NCBI GenBank assembly: GCA_963972195.1
Contig: CAXATH010000002.1
Span: 248,001-312,000 of the forward strand
Reading direction: 5' to 3'
Source of the DNA: Litorimonas sp963972195
GTDB taxonomy: Bacteria > Pseudomonadota > Alphaproteobacteria > Caulobacterales > Maricaulaceae
Length of the DNA: 64,000 nucleotides
Below are positions 25,793 to 35,148 of the stretch, piece after piece (within the stretch, counting starts at the first letter, position 1; each line of letters starts with the position of its first letter). The notes beneath the pieces were generated by a model. It was not told the origin of the DNA, did not search any database, and saw only the letters and a program-made list of their open reading frames with translations. Both the position numbers and the translations under genes were made by a program.

Positions 25793-27514
25793 TTATTCAG
25801 CTGAAGACCAGGCAATGGTTCCATCAGGATGACGAATTTGCAAAACACCTTTATCGTTGAGGTGCAGTTCTGTCCCGGCCGGGGAGGCCTCGTGCAGGGC
25901 AGACCACATATAGCCGCCATTGGAGTCATACGCGGCCAAATTGCCATCATTTTGATAGACGATTTTTCCTATATGGCCCGGGCGAGAAATCTGGTCACGA
26001 AGTCCCCAAACCATTTTGCCGTCCTCGTCGCGAACAAAAAGGTTGCCTTCATTGAATATTAGATAGTGATTTCCGCTGCGGGAGACATGCATTTTGCCTT
26101 CGACAAGGGAGTGGCCTCCATCAAGTAGGTGAAATTCATGATTTCCATCGTCAATGAAGGGATGGACAACCTTATCTTCTGCCGTCGCCATAGCTGAGAC
26201 GATGCTCATGTAACCGTCATAAGCGCTGACGCTATCTGCGGATGGTTCAGCCGCAGGTTTCTCGGATGACTTGGTGGAGGTGCGCTCATCTGCGTCATGT
26301 GCGACCTCATTTTCATTTTCATCGGTAACGACGATCCGGGCTGTCGAATAGTTGTCGTAAGACAGCGTGCCTTTCGTTGTATAGGTGTCGCTGGAGTCGT
26401 GCACATTCTCGTAATGATAAGTAATATCACCGATCATTGGCTGCATTTCGGCGCTTAGCTGAACGTCAAGCGTTGTGCCGGGCTCGGGATCAACTTCGTA
26501 CCCGACCGAAATCTCTTGAGTTTTTGTCGTCCCTTTCGTGTCTGTGTCACTATGGGCTTCCTCAACCGCAAGACCGACGCTAACTTCCAGAGACTGGCTG
26601 CCGACACCTTCGACGGAAACTTCGCTAGTCTCAGTGACCGTTAGGCTTTCAGTCGCAGACAGGCTGTCTGTCGTTGAGGCCTCGACGGATTGCGCTTCGC
26701 TGTATTTGAGTTCGCCTTTGCATTTTAGAGCGCCAGTTTGCGCCGCAACGCACTGAGCCGTCTGACCGGTTCTCACCGCTTCAGCAGATTTGGCCGGATC
26801 GGCGCGGAGGTCGGATACAACAGCTTTAACAAGTTTATATCCAGATTTGCGTACTTCTATGCTCTGAACATTGTTTGCGACGCCCTCATTGGCGAGGTCT
26901 ATCTGAGCTCCGTCGGCGCCTCCTTTGAGAGTGACAGATTTACCTTCGCCCTTCCATTTTGTCCAAAGAACAGCTTCAAGTCCGGCGGGGACATAAATCG
27001 ACTCGGCATCGTCATCCAAAAGTAATTCGTTTTGAGAATTGCCAAAGTTATACTTTCCAGGTGCTAGATACTGAACCGTCTGCGTGGGATGATCACTCAT
27101 GTTCCCATTTTTTTTAAACAGGGAAACGAGCTTTCCGCCGTCGAAATTTTCCACTTTGACCGAGCTAACGGCATCTCCGTACTGTTCCAAATGGGGGTGA
27201 CCTCCGGGATAAAGCGTGACCTTATCACCGCCGTAATCCTTGTCTTGGTACAGGGTAACGGTCATATTCGCGCCGACGCCCACGGACGACAAATCATCAT
27301 TGTAGTCATGAGTTTTGCCGTCACTGGTTTTATGTTCACTCAGGCGATGGGATTTGTCCCCCGCTTTGAGACGAAAAGCTGTGTTTTCACAATTTGCGTC
27401 GTGATAAAATACAACTTCGTCGGGCTGCAATACGCGCGAACAATCTGCAAATGCAGGAGTGGCAACCCCCATTAATAATACAATGGCTGATGCCGAAAGA
27501 AGTTTAGTCGTCAT
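25793..27514 (-). CDS. Secreted betagamma-crystallin / aerolysin-like / bulb-lectin protein
   Basis: 573 residues from the ATG at 27514 (signal peptide, cleavage near AFA-DC). Residues about 30-122 fit a betagamma-crystallin domain: calcium motif NDDLSS (72-77), LYQDKDYGGDKVTLYPG and a weaker GDAVSS. Residues 125-222 look like a second one (LWTKWKGEGKSVTLKGG, NNVQSIEV). Residues about 225-400 have aerolysin/ETX-MTX2 character: a long stretch of alternating Ser/Thr/Glu and hydrophobic residues (275-320), a proline-glycine turn (PGTTLDVQL) and a Cys255/Cys265 pair. After a charged linker, residues 455-573 form a bulb-type lectin domain with one intact mannose motif (QNDGNLAAY, 521-529). A calcium-dependent, glycan-targeted pore-forming protein is inferred. 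Confidence 0.65.
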   Translation of the reverse strand: MTTKLLSASAIVLLMGVATPAFADCSRVLQPDEVVFYHDANCENTAFRLKAGDKSHRLSEHKTSDGKTHDYNDDLSSVGVGANMTVTLYQDKDYGGDKVTLYPGGHPHLEQYGDAVSSVKVENFDGGKLVSLFKKNGNMSDHPTQTVQYLAPGKYNFGNSQNELLLDDDAESIYVPAGLEAVLWTKWKGEGKSVTLKGGADGAQIDLANEGVANNVQSIEVRKSGYKLVKAVVSDLRADPAKSAEAVRTGQTAQCVAAQTGALKCKGELKYSEAQSVEASTTDSLSATESLTVTETSEVSVEGVGSQSLEVSVGLAVEEAHSDTDTKGTTKTQEISVGYEVDPEPGTTLDVQLSAEMQPMIGDITYHYENVHDSSDTYTTKGTLSYDNYSTARIVVTDENENEVAHDADERTSTKSSEKPAAEPSADSVSAYDGYMSIVSAMATAEDKVVHPFIDDGNHEFHLLDGGHSLVEGKMHVSRSGNHYLIFNEGNLFVRDEDGKMVWGLRDQISRPGHIGKIVYQNDGNLAAYDSNGGYMWSALHEASPAGTELHLNDKGVLQIRHPDGTIAWSSAE

Positions 27515-27974
27515 TGGACGTCCCCGTAAATGTTTTGATAATTCGATGATATTGATTTCATCGCTTCCCCACGGCTTAATCTTTAGGTAACTATTTTTTT
27601 TTGTAAATAGCCAAACTTCCATAGCGGCATAATCATGTAATCTGAACGGTCTGCGCGGCATTAGACAAATACACGGTGGGCAGAGCCTGTTTCCGCATAT
27701 TTCTGAAAACTGCCCTATACGTGGGAAACCGTAAATCCATGAGCATAAGTTCGTGCGTAATTAAAACTGTCCATCTTGCTACTCTAAATTGGGGATAGAG
27801 TAGCTAATAGCGGGTCAACCCTCTTTCAAAACACCAAGGAATGGGTGTAACTTGAGAGAATCTGATAGGATGCGTTTTAAGTCTGCACTCCCCGTAAAGC
27901 AGCTTCGACATATATATGCCTTGATTTCGGATTGACCCTCCCCAAATCTGGTTATCAGAAGGAAGGAAAATTAA
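27515..27974. other. Divergent regulatory region
   Basis: About 460 bases between the leftward crystallin/lectin gene and clpA, A+T-rich, without credible open frames. It contains a perfect inverted repeat (27778-27804). The clpA ribosome site GAAGGAAGG lies just before the ATG at 27975. No heat-shock-type promoter is recognisable with confidence. Confidence 0.5.
27778..27804. promoter_or_regulatory. Perfect 9-bp inverted repeat, operator-like
   Basis: GCTACTCTA (27778-27786) and TAGAGTAGC (27796-27804) are exact reverse complements around the 9-base spacer AATTGGGGA. The stem is not followed by a T run, so it looks like a binding site for a dimeric regulator rather than a terminator. It could serve either divergent gene. 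Confidence 0.4.
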
Positions 27975-30311
27975 ATGGCTTCATTTTCTCCAGTCTTGGA
28001 AGACACCATTCACCGCGCCTTGACGCTGGCCACGGATCGTAAACACGAGCTGGCCACGCTTGAGCATTTGCTGCTTGCGTTGTTGGATGACAAAGACGCC
28101 GCCGCGGTTATCAAGGCGTGTGACGTCGATATTGAACCTCTTCGCACCGATGTTGCGAAATATCTAGATGAAGATCTCGCTTCGCTCATCGTGGATGATT
28201 TCGAAGAAGCGCGCCCGACCGCCGGGTTCCACCGGGTGATTCAGCGCGCGGTTATTCATGTGCAATCTTCGGGCCGCGAAGAAGTTACAGGCGCAAATGC
28301 GCTTGTGGCGCTTTTTGCCGAGCGCGAATCCCACGCGGTCTATTTCCTGCAAGAGCGGGATATGACGCGCTATGACGCTGTGAATTATATCAGCCACGGC
28401 ATTTCCAAAAACGGCGACGCGAATGTCTCCAAGCCGATTTTAGGTGCCGGGCAAGAAATGGACGGCGAGGATGCCAAGCAAAAAGATCCGTTACAGGAAT
28501 ATACGGTAAACCTCAATAAAAAGGCCAAAGAGGGCGATATTGATCCGCTTATTGGCCGTGATGAAGAGGTAGAGCGCTGCATTATGGTGCTGTCCCGACG
28601 CCGCAAGAACAACCCGCTTCTCGTGGGCGATCCCGGCGTAGGTAAAACGGCCATCGCTGAGGGTATCGCGCGCCGTATTGTTAATGAAGAAGTGCCGGAT
28701 GTCCTCTTGGACGCGACGATTTACTCGCTCGATATGGGCGCGCTGCTTGCGGGGACGCGCTATCGCGGTGATTTCGAAGAACGCCTGAAAGCCGTTGTGA
28801 ACAAGTTGCAGGATACGCCAGGTGCGGTTTTGTTTATCGACGAAATTCACACCATCATCGGCGCCGGCGCGACGAGCGGCGGGGCGATGGACGCCTCCAA
28901 CCTGCTCAAGCCGGCTCTGCAGAGCGGGAAGCTGCGCTGCATGGGATCGACGACCTATAAGGAATATCGTCAGCATTTCGAGAAAGACCGGGCGCTGTCC
29001 CGCCGTTTCCTCAAAATCGACGTGTCCGAACCGACGCCGGAAGACGCTGTGAAAATCCTTCAGGGCCTCAAATCCTATTTTGAGGAATTTCATAATGTGA
29101 AATATACCGCCGCGGCCATTCAGGGCGCGGTCGACCTTTCCGTACGGCATATAACGGATCGGAAATTACCGGATAAGGCAATTGATATTATCGACGAAGC
29201 AGGCGCACGGACGCGTCTGGTTGAAGAGGCCAAGCGCAAGAAAAAGATCGATATCAAGGAAATCGAATCTGTCATTGCCAAGATTGCCCGCATCCCGCCG
29301 AAATCCATTTCGCGTGATGACGAAAAAGCGCTCAAATCCTTGTCTATGGATCTGAAACGCATGGTCTTTGGCCAGGATAAAGCGATTGAGCAGGTCACCT
29401 CTGCGGTCAAGCTCGCCCGCGCCGGACTGCGCGAACCGGATAAGCCAATTGGCGCTTATTTATTCGCCGGACCAACAGGCGTCGGGAAAACCGAAGTCGC
29501 GAAACAGCTTGCTATGACCCAAGGTCTGGAATTGCTGCGCTTTGACATGTCCGAATATATGGAGCGGCATACTGTGTCGCGCCTCATCGGAGCGCCCCCC
29601 GGCTATGTCGGATATGATCAGGGCGGACTTCTGACCGATGCCGTAAACCAGAATCCGCACAGCATTTTGCTGCTCGATGAGATCGAGAAAGCCCATCCGG
29701 ATATTTACAATATCCTATTGCAGGTGATGGATAATGGCTTCCTGACGGACGCCAATGGCCGCAAGGTCGATTTCCGCAATGTCATCGTTATTATGACGAC
29801 CAATGCGGGCGCGGCAGATGCGGCGAAAGCCGGCATCGGTTTCGGACGCGGCCTGAAGGAAGACGAGCAGGAAGAGGCCATCAAACGCCGTTTCACGCCG
29901 GAATTCCGCAACCGCCTGGACGCTGTGGTGTCCTTCGCGGCGCTTACGCCCGAAGACATTGCTAAGGTAGTGGACAAATTCGTTATTCAGCTCGAGGCGC
30001 AACTCGCCGACCGCAAAATCGAATTCGACCTGTCCAAAGCGGCCAATCTCTGGCTCGCCAATGAAGGCTATGACAAGCGTTACGGCGCCCGTCCTCTGGC
30101 CCGGACGATACAAGAGCATATTAAAAAACCGCTCGCGGATGAGATACTCTTTGGCAAGCTGAAATCAGGCGGTCTGGTTAAAGTCGGCGTTGACAAGAAG
30201 AAGGAAAAACTAACCTTCAAGATTGTCCCGCCCGCCAAGCAGGGCCTGTCCGGTCCGGATAAGTCCAAGGGTCTCCCTTCTCCGGAGGATAACCCGAAAG
30301 AGGATGCGTAA
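27975..30311 (+). CDS. clpA: ATP-dependent protease ATPase subunit ClpA
   Basis: A protein of 778 residues. An N-terminal double Clp repeat (about 1-145, HRALTLATDRKHELATLEHLLLA-type start) binds ClpS. The first AAA+ module has Walker A GDPGVGKT (near 218) and Walker B VLFIDEIHT; the second has GPTGVGKT (near 500) and LLLDEIEKAHPD, followed by the D2-small domain (NRLDAVVSF, RYGARPLARTIQEHI). There is no ClpB-type coiled-coil middle domain. It unfolds substrates for ClpP. A rich AAGGAAGG site precedes the ATG. The C-terminal tail is unusually lysine- and proline-rich. Confidence 0.97.
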   Translation: MASFSPVLEDTIHRALTLATDRKHELATLEHLLLALLDDKDAAAVIKACDVDIEPLRTDVAKYLDEDLASLIVDDFEEARPTAGFHRVIQRAVIHVQSSGREEVTGANALVALFAERESHAVYFLQERDMTRYDAVNYISHGISKNGDANVSKPILGAGQEMDGEDAKQKDPLQEYTVNLNKKAKEGDIDPLIGRDEEVERCIMVLSRRRKNNPLLVGDPGVGKTAIAEGIARRIVNEEVPDVLLDATIYSLDMGALLAGTRYRGDFEERLKAVVNKLQDTPGAVLFIDEIHTIIGAGATSGGAMDASNLLKPALQSGKLRCMGSTTYKEYRQHFEKDRALSRRFLKIDVSEPTPEDAVKILQGLKSYFEEFHNVKYTAAAIQGAVDLSVRHITDRKLPDKAIDIIDEAGARTRLVEEAKRKKKIDIKEIESVIAKIARIPPKSISRDDEKALKSLSMDLKRMVFGQDKAIEQVTSAVKLARAGLREPDKPIGAYLFAGPTGVGKTEVAKQLAMTQGLELLRFDMSEYMERHTVSRLIGAPPGYVGYDQGGLLTDAVNQNPHSILLLDEIEKAHPDIYNILLQVMDNGFLTDANGRKVDFRNVIVIMTTNAGAADAAKAGIGFGRGLKEDEQEEAIKRRFTPEFRNRLDAVVSFAALTPEDIAKVVDKFVIQLEAQLADRKIEFDLSKAANLWLANEGYDKRYGARPLARTIQEHIKKPLADEILFGKLKSGGLVKVGVDKKKEKLTFKIVPPAKQGLSGPDKSKGLPSPEDNPKEDA

Positions 30312-30334
30312 AGCCTCCGACTAATGCTCAGCAG

Positions 30335-30359
30335 AAACCCGCCACAAGGCGGGTTTTTC
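30335..30359 (+). terminator. Rho-independent terminator of clpA
   Basis: AAACCCGCC / GGCGGGTTT stem with a 4-base loop and a T run (30354-30358). The next gene is convergent. Confidence 0.9.
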
Positions 30360-30385
30360 TTTGGCGACTAATGAAGTGAAGGGCC

Positions 30386-32170
30386 TCACACGAGGAAATA
30401 TATCGCGACACAGGTCGATAGGCCGACCCAGAGGTTCATGGGGACGCCGACTTTTAAGAAGTTGGAAAAGGTATAGTGCCCCGCCGCGTGAACAAGCGTA
30501 TTGGTCTGATAACCGATGGGCGTGGCAAAGCTGGCGCTCGCTCCAAACATAACCGCGAATAGCAGAGGACGCGGGTCTATCCCGTTCTGCAGGCCGATTT
30601 CTATAACAATTGGTGTGAGTATCACTGCGACTGCATTATTTGTGACGGTTTCCGTGAGAAACGAGGTTAGGGCATAGATGCCAAGCAAAATAAGGAAAGG
30701 GGAGGCTTTGGCCATGAGCGGCGCGGCGGCGTTGACGACAAGTTCTATGGAGCCTGCCGTCTGCAATCCTTGCCCCACTATCAGCATACCGATGATGAGT
30801 ATGAGAACATTTCCCTCAAGCGAAGCCCAGGCTTCACTGGCGTCGATACAACGCGTGATCAAAATCAGGGCAACTGCCAGAATTGCCATAACTGCTATGG
30901 GCAGGATTCCGAAGGCGGCAAAACTGATTACTGCCAAAAGGGCAATCACGGCAATGGGGACATGTCGACGCCGGAAGGGTTGAGGCACGGGTCGGTCGCT
31001 GATGATAATTTTTCCGGCGCGGCGCATTTGGTTGAACGTCGCGGCTTTGGCCTGCATGAGCAAAGTATCACCGGCTTTGAGGCGGGCTGTTTGCAAGTCC
31101 GGACCTTTATTGCCGATAGCCGCATTGATGCCGGCGATCCGAACAGGAAAATCCGAGAGGAGTGAGAGGTCTTGCAACCGCTGGCCAGCATTATCTGCCC
31201 GCGGCGGAAGGGATATCTCTAAAGTCTCAAGGGTCTCCTCACTCATTGTCCGCTTATGCAAACCCGTATCCAAATCTTTGCGCTCAATCAGCGCCATGAC
31301 CTCCGCGCGTGTGGCGCGCGCAACGAGGACATCCCCAGCCGTTATTTCAAAGTCGGGTTCTGGATTGCGAAACATCTGTAAGCCGCGCCGGACGCCAAAA
31401 AAATCAATGCCTCGAGCCTTTAGAAATTTCATCTTTTCAAGGTTAACTTCGATAAGGGGGCTCTCGGCCGGAATTTTCATCTCGGTCAGGAATAGCGGCT
31501 CGGCATTCGGACGACGTAACTCGTCTGAATCAGACTCCCCAGGAAGTAAATGTCGACCGATAAGAAATAGATATAACAGACCAGATAACGCCGAAATAAT
31601 GCCGACAAGACTGATCTCAAAAATACCGAATGCGCTCTGACCATTCGCGCGGGCTACGCCATCAACGAGAAGGTTGGTTGATGTCCCTAATAAGGTGCAC
31701 GTTCCTCCCAAAATGGAGGTGTAGGATAAGGGAATTAAGAGCTTTTTTGGCGCGATCTTTAACTTGCCTGCCAGCTCGATGAAGACGGGGATCAGAATTA
31801 AAACGACCGGAGTATTATTTATAAACGCTGACGCCAAAAGCGCTGTTAACAACATGCCGACCAATGCAAGTTTTGGCCATGTGTCGGCGACTTTGAATAT
31901 CTTGACAACCAAAGCCTCCATGGCTCCGGTTCGTACTAAGGCGGCGGAAATAATGCACATTCCGCCAATCGCTATAACGGCGCTATTGGAAAATGCCACT
32001 AGCGCTTCCTCGGGTTTTACGAATCCCAATGCGATGAATATGGCGGCTCCAGCCGTAGAAATGACCGCCGGAGGATGCCGCTCTAACAAGAATCCTATAA
32101 AGATTATGACAAGTATTACCAATCCAACGACCGGAGCGTTGACGGTGAAAAGATCTAGCAAGTTCGTCAC
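30386..32170 (-). CDS. SLC13-type anion permease with RCK_C domains
   Basis: A protein of 594 residues. Membrane helices at residues about 10-205 and 400-594 flank two cytosolic TrkA_C-type (RCK_C) domains (about 210-380; FFGVRRGLQMFRNPEPDFEITAGDVLVARA and a second related unit ending AGDTLLMQAKAA). The permease halves carry the repeated motifs of the DASS/SLC13 family: NTPVVLILIPVF with GTSTNLLVDG, and TNNAVAVILTPIVIE with FGASASFATPIGYQTN. Homologues import sulfate, dicarboxylates or phosphate with sodium. The substrate here is not determinable, though the architecture is close to bacterial sulfate/thiosulfate-type carriers. It is convergent with clpA. Confidence 0.85.
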   Translation of the reverse strand: MTNLLDLFTVNAPVVGLVILVIIFIGFLLERHPPAVISTAGAAIFIALGFVKPEEALVAFSNSAVIAIGGMCIISAALVRTGAMEALVVKIFKVADTWPKLALVGMLLTALLASAFINNTPVVLILIPVFIELAGKLKIAPKKLLIPLSYTSILGGTCTLLGTSTNLLVDGVARANGQSAFGIFEISLVGIISALSGLLYLFLIGRHLLPGESDSDELRRPNAEPLFLTEMKIPAESPLIEVNLEKMKFLKARGIDFFGVRRGLQMFRNPEPDFEITAGDVLVARATRAEVMALIERKDLDTGLHKRTMSEETLETLEISLPPRADNAGQRLQDLSLLSDFPVRIAGINAAIGNKGPDLQTARLKAGDTLLMQAKAATFNQMRRAGKIIISDRPVPQPFRRRHVPIAVIALLAVISFAAFGILPIAVMAILAVALILITRCIDASEAWASLEGNVLILIIGMLIVGQGLQTAGSIELVVNAAAPLMAKASPFLILLGIYALTSFLTETVTNNAVAVILTPIVIEIGLQNGIDPRPLLFAVMFGASASFATPIGYQTNTLVHAAGHYTFSNFLKVGVPMNLWVGLSTCVAIYFLV

Positions 32171-32440
32171 TCCAAATTCGGCGTCAAACGACTAAACTCT
32201 TTCGGGCTCACAGCGTTTCCAGACGAACATAATTCGAGGGTTTTGGTTCCCGAAAATCAGCTCCAACTTATAAAAATTTGTGAGGCTAGGGAACGTCGGA
32301 TTTCAACAAAACCCGCCTCCGAAAACTTAATTACCTCTAAAACCTCCTGTTAATACTTTCCGTTTGCCAATTTATTCTGGTAGCGTGTTTTAAATAAAGA
32401 CCGGCGGCCGCCGTATAATAATTTTCAAGGAGCCAATTCA

Positions 32441-34972
32441 TTGACCACATTTCCTCACACTTTCGCCAGGACTCTCGCTTTTGGGTCTCTCACTGTCATG
32501 ATGACCAGCCTGGCGAGTGTTGCCGCGGCGCAGGACGCCCCTATTGTTCAACCCGGCGCGCCGGGCCAGTCCGCCCGCACGCTTAGCGCTGAAGAAGCCA
32601 CTGATATTGCGGATACGAGCTATTCTCTGGACGATGTTCTGTTCATGCAGAATATGATTATTCATCACGCTCAGGCGGTTGAGATGGCGGCTCTGGTCGA
32701 AGACCGGACGAATAAAGAGGAATTGCGCGATGTGGCGGGGCGGATTGATGCCTCTCAGGCGGATGAGATCGAATTCATGCAAGGCTGGCTGAGTGACCGG
32801 GGCGAGGGACTCACGCCGCCCAAAATGGATCATGGGACGATGGGGTCTATGCATGACCATAGCATGATGGAGGGCATGGCGACGCCCGAACAGTTGAAAG
32901 CTCTCGCGGATGCAGAGTCGACCGAATTTGATCGCCTCTTTCTGGAATTGATGATTGAGCATCATGAAGGCGCGGTCACCATGGTGGATGACCTCACCGA
33001 TCAGCCGGGGTCTGCCTATGATCCGGTTCTGTATGAGTTCATTTCCGATGTCAGGACAGATCAGATCGCCGAAATCGAACGGATGAACGCCGTTCTTGGC
33101 AGTCTCTCGACCGATCCGCGCGCGACCTTGTCTCCGGGGTTTGAAGATGCGGGACAGGCGTCGATGAATCTGAAACTCGTCGCCTCCTTGCCCAAGCCGG
33201 CTGGATTTTTTGATCCGAAAAACCCGTCCGGATTGCCACCGATAAAGCCCAAAAAAGAGAAAGAGGCTGAAGAGGCGTCTGACTCCATGGACATGGCGGA
33301 AGAGTCCGATGAGGCTGACATGTCCGGTGAAGCCAATATGTCTGATGAGACACAGGACCGGGATGACGGCCAGAGCAATGAAGATACGCAATGGGGCGAA
33401 CGGTCGCCTTTGCTGAGCTTTTCCAATACCGATATGGCGTTTTCCGGCGATGTGATGGTGGCGGGTAGCTATCACGGCTTTAACGCCTATAGACTTCAGG
33501 AAGACGGCATTCCGAAATTACTGAGTTCCGTTGTCTGTCCGGGCGGGCAGGGGGATGTCTCGATTGTCGGCGATCTTTTGATCATGTCCGTCGAGCAAAC
33601 CCGGGGCCGTGTGGATTGCGGTCTGCAGGGCATTAACCAGGATGTGAGCGATGAGCGCTTTCGCGGACTGCGCATTTTCGACGTCAGTGACTGGGCCGCG
33701 CCCGTTCAGGTCGGGCAGGTTCAGACCTGCCGCGGGTCTCACACCCATTCTGTCGTGACGAGTGATGAAGATAAAATCATCGTCTATAATTCCGGGACGT
33801 CTTCCGTCCGCGACGAAGAAGAACTCGCCGGTTGTATCGGCAATATTCCGGGCGATGACCGCACGGCCCTGTTCCGAATTGATGTTATCGAAATTCCCGT
33901 GGCGGATCCGTCAAAAGCGCGCATCGTAGACAGCCCCGCCGTCTTTGCCGACCCGGAAACGGGCCGACTGGCCGGACTCTGGCAAGGCGGCGATCATGGG
34001 GAGGATACGCAGGAAACGCGCCAAACCAATCAGTGCCACGACATTACCGTCTTTCCGGAAGCCAATCTGGCGGCCGGGGCTTGCTCCGGGAACGGAATTA
34101 TCTTTGATATTTCAGACCCGCTCAAGCCAACACGGATAGATGAAGTCGTGGATAAGGGATTTGCCTATTGGCATTCCGCGACGTTTAATAATGACGGCAG
34201 CAAGGTTCTGTTCACCGATGAGTGGGGCGGCGGCAGCCGGGCCCGTTGCCGGGCCTATGACCCGAAAGACTGGGGCGCAGATGCCATTTACGACATCAAT
34301 AACCGAGAATTGGAGTTTAAGGGCTACTATAAAATGCCCGCCCCACAAACGGATTCAGAAAATTGTGTGGCCCATAACGGCTCCATTATTCCGGTTCCGG
34401 GCCGCGATATTTTCGCGCAAGCCTGGTATCAGGGCGGTTTGTCCGTCATTGATTTCACGGATTCAGCCAACCCGGTCGAGATTGCCTATTTTGACCGCGG
34501 GCCGATCCATAAAGACAAACTTGTGCTGGGCGGCTATTGGTCAACCTATTGGTATGACGGGAAAATATACGGGACAGAAATTGCCCGCGGACTTGACGTT
34601 TTCTCTCTCTTGCCCAGTGAATATCTAAGCGAAAACGAGATTGCGGCAGCGCGCTTGGCCAATCAAGGCGGCGTCTTTAATCCGCAACAGCAATTTTCTG
34701 TCACTTGGCCCGCCGACCCGGTCATCGCGCTCGCCTATATCGACCAGTTGGAACGGAGCGAGTCTATGGCCGAGGGGAGCGCCGATGAATTAAAAGCCGC
34801 TCTCGATAAAGCGCGGGTCACGCTCAATTCTCGCCAGACCGATGCGGAGTTGTCAGAGTCGCTACAATCCATGGCGGCGAGCTTGAACACGAGTGGAGCT
34901 GACGCCCCGGCTAGTAAGAAACAGATAGCTCTGAGTGATACATTGAACGCGATCGCAGAGAGACTGAATTAA
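32441..34972 (+). CDS. DUF305 / LVIVD-repeat fusion protein
   Basis: A protein of 843 residues from TTG 32441, with AAGGAG 7 bases upstream. A signal peptide (cleavage near AAA-QD) exports it. Residues about 45-220 are a DUF305 domain with its two histidine motifs (MIIHHAQAVEMA, LMIEHHEGAVTM). A Met/His-rich loop (KMDHGTMGSMHDHSMMEGM) separates the halves and suggests copper binding. After an acidic, methionine-bearing linker comes a long LVIVD-repeat beta-propeller (about 325-760: LRIFDVSDW, IIFDISDPLKPTRIDEV, LSVIDFTDSANPVEIAYF), with a helical C-terminal tail. DUF305 proteins are linked to metal stress; the fusion's function is unknown. Confidence 0.8.
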   Translation: MTTFPHTFARTLAFGSLTVMMTSLASVAAAQDAPIVQPGAPGQSARTLSAEEATDIADTSYSLDDVLFMQNMIIHHAQAVEMAALVEDRTNKEELRDVAGRIDASQADEIEFMQGWLSDRGEGLTPPKMDHGTMGSMHDHSMMEGMATPEQLKALADAESTEFDRLFLELMIEHHEGAVTMVDDLTDQPGSAYDPVLYEFISDVRTDQIAEIERMNAVLGSLSTDPRATLSPGFEDAGQASMNLKLVASLPKPAGFFDPKNPSGLPPIKPKKEKEAEEASDSMDMAEESDEADMSGEANMSDETQDRDDGQSNEDTQWGERSPLLSFSNTDMAFSGDVMVAGSYHGFNAYRLQEDGIPKLLSSVVCPGGQGDVSIVGDLLIMSVEQTRGRVDCGLQGINQDVSDERFRGLRIFDVSDWAAPVQVGQVQTCRGSHTHSVVTSDEDKIIVYNSGTSSVRDEEELAGCIGNIPGDDRTALFRIDVIEIPVADPSKARIVDSPAVFADPETGRLAGLWQGGDHGEDTQETRQTNQCHDITVFPEANLAAGACSGNGIIFDISDPLKPTRIDEVVDKGFAYWHSATFNNDGSKVLFTDEWGGGSRARCRAYDPKDWGADAIYDINNRELEFKGYYKMPAPQTDSENCVAHNGSIIPVPGRDIFAQAWYQGGLSVIDFTDSANPVEIAYFDRGPIHKDKLVLGGYWSTYWYDGKIYGTEIARGLDVFSLLPSEYLSENEIAAARLANQGGVFNPQQQFSVTWPADPVIALAYIDQLERSESMAEGSADELKAALDKARVTLNSRQTDAELSESLQSMAASLNTSGADAPASKKQIALSDTLNAIAERLN

Positions 34973-34980
34973 AAACCTGA

Positions 34981-35016
34981 CCCGGCGCCCTGTTCAGATT
35001 TGAGCGCGGCGCCGGG
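34981..35016 (+). terminator. GC-rich hairpin after the DUF305 gene
   Basis: A perfect 9-bp inverted repeat CCCGGCGCC (34981-34989) / GGCGCCGGG (35008-35016) with an 18-base loop begins 8 bases after the stop. It has no T run, so it may stabilise the mRNA end or terminate with Rho. Confidence 0.4.
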
Positions 35017-35148
35017 ACTATTCATGCGTCACCAGACTTGACTTTTCGCCCGATTTTCCCGATGTCCCCGCACACATTAACCCGGCGCGGCGGACCGTTT
35101 CTCCGTCTTGCGCCTCAAGAGCCCTGAACACGGGCTGAGGAGTCTGAA

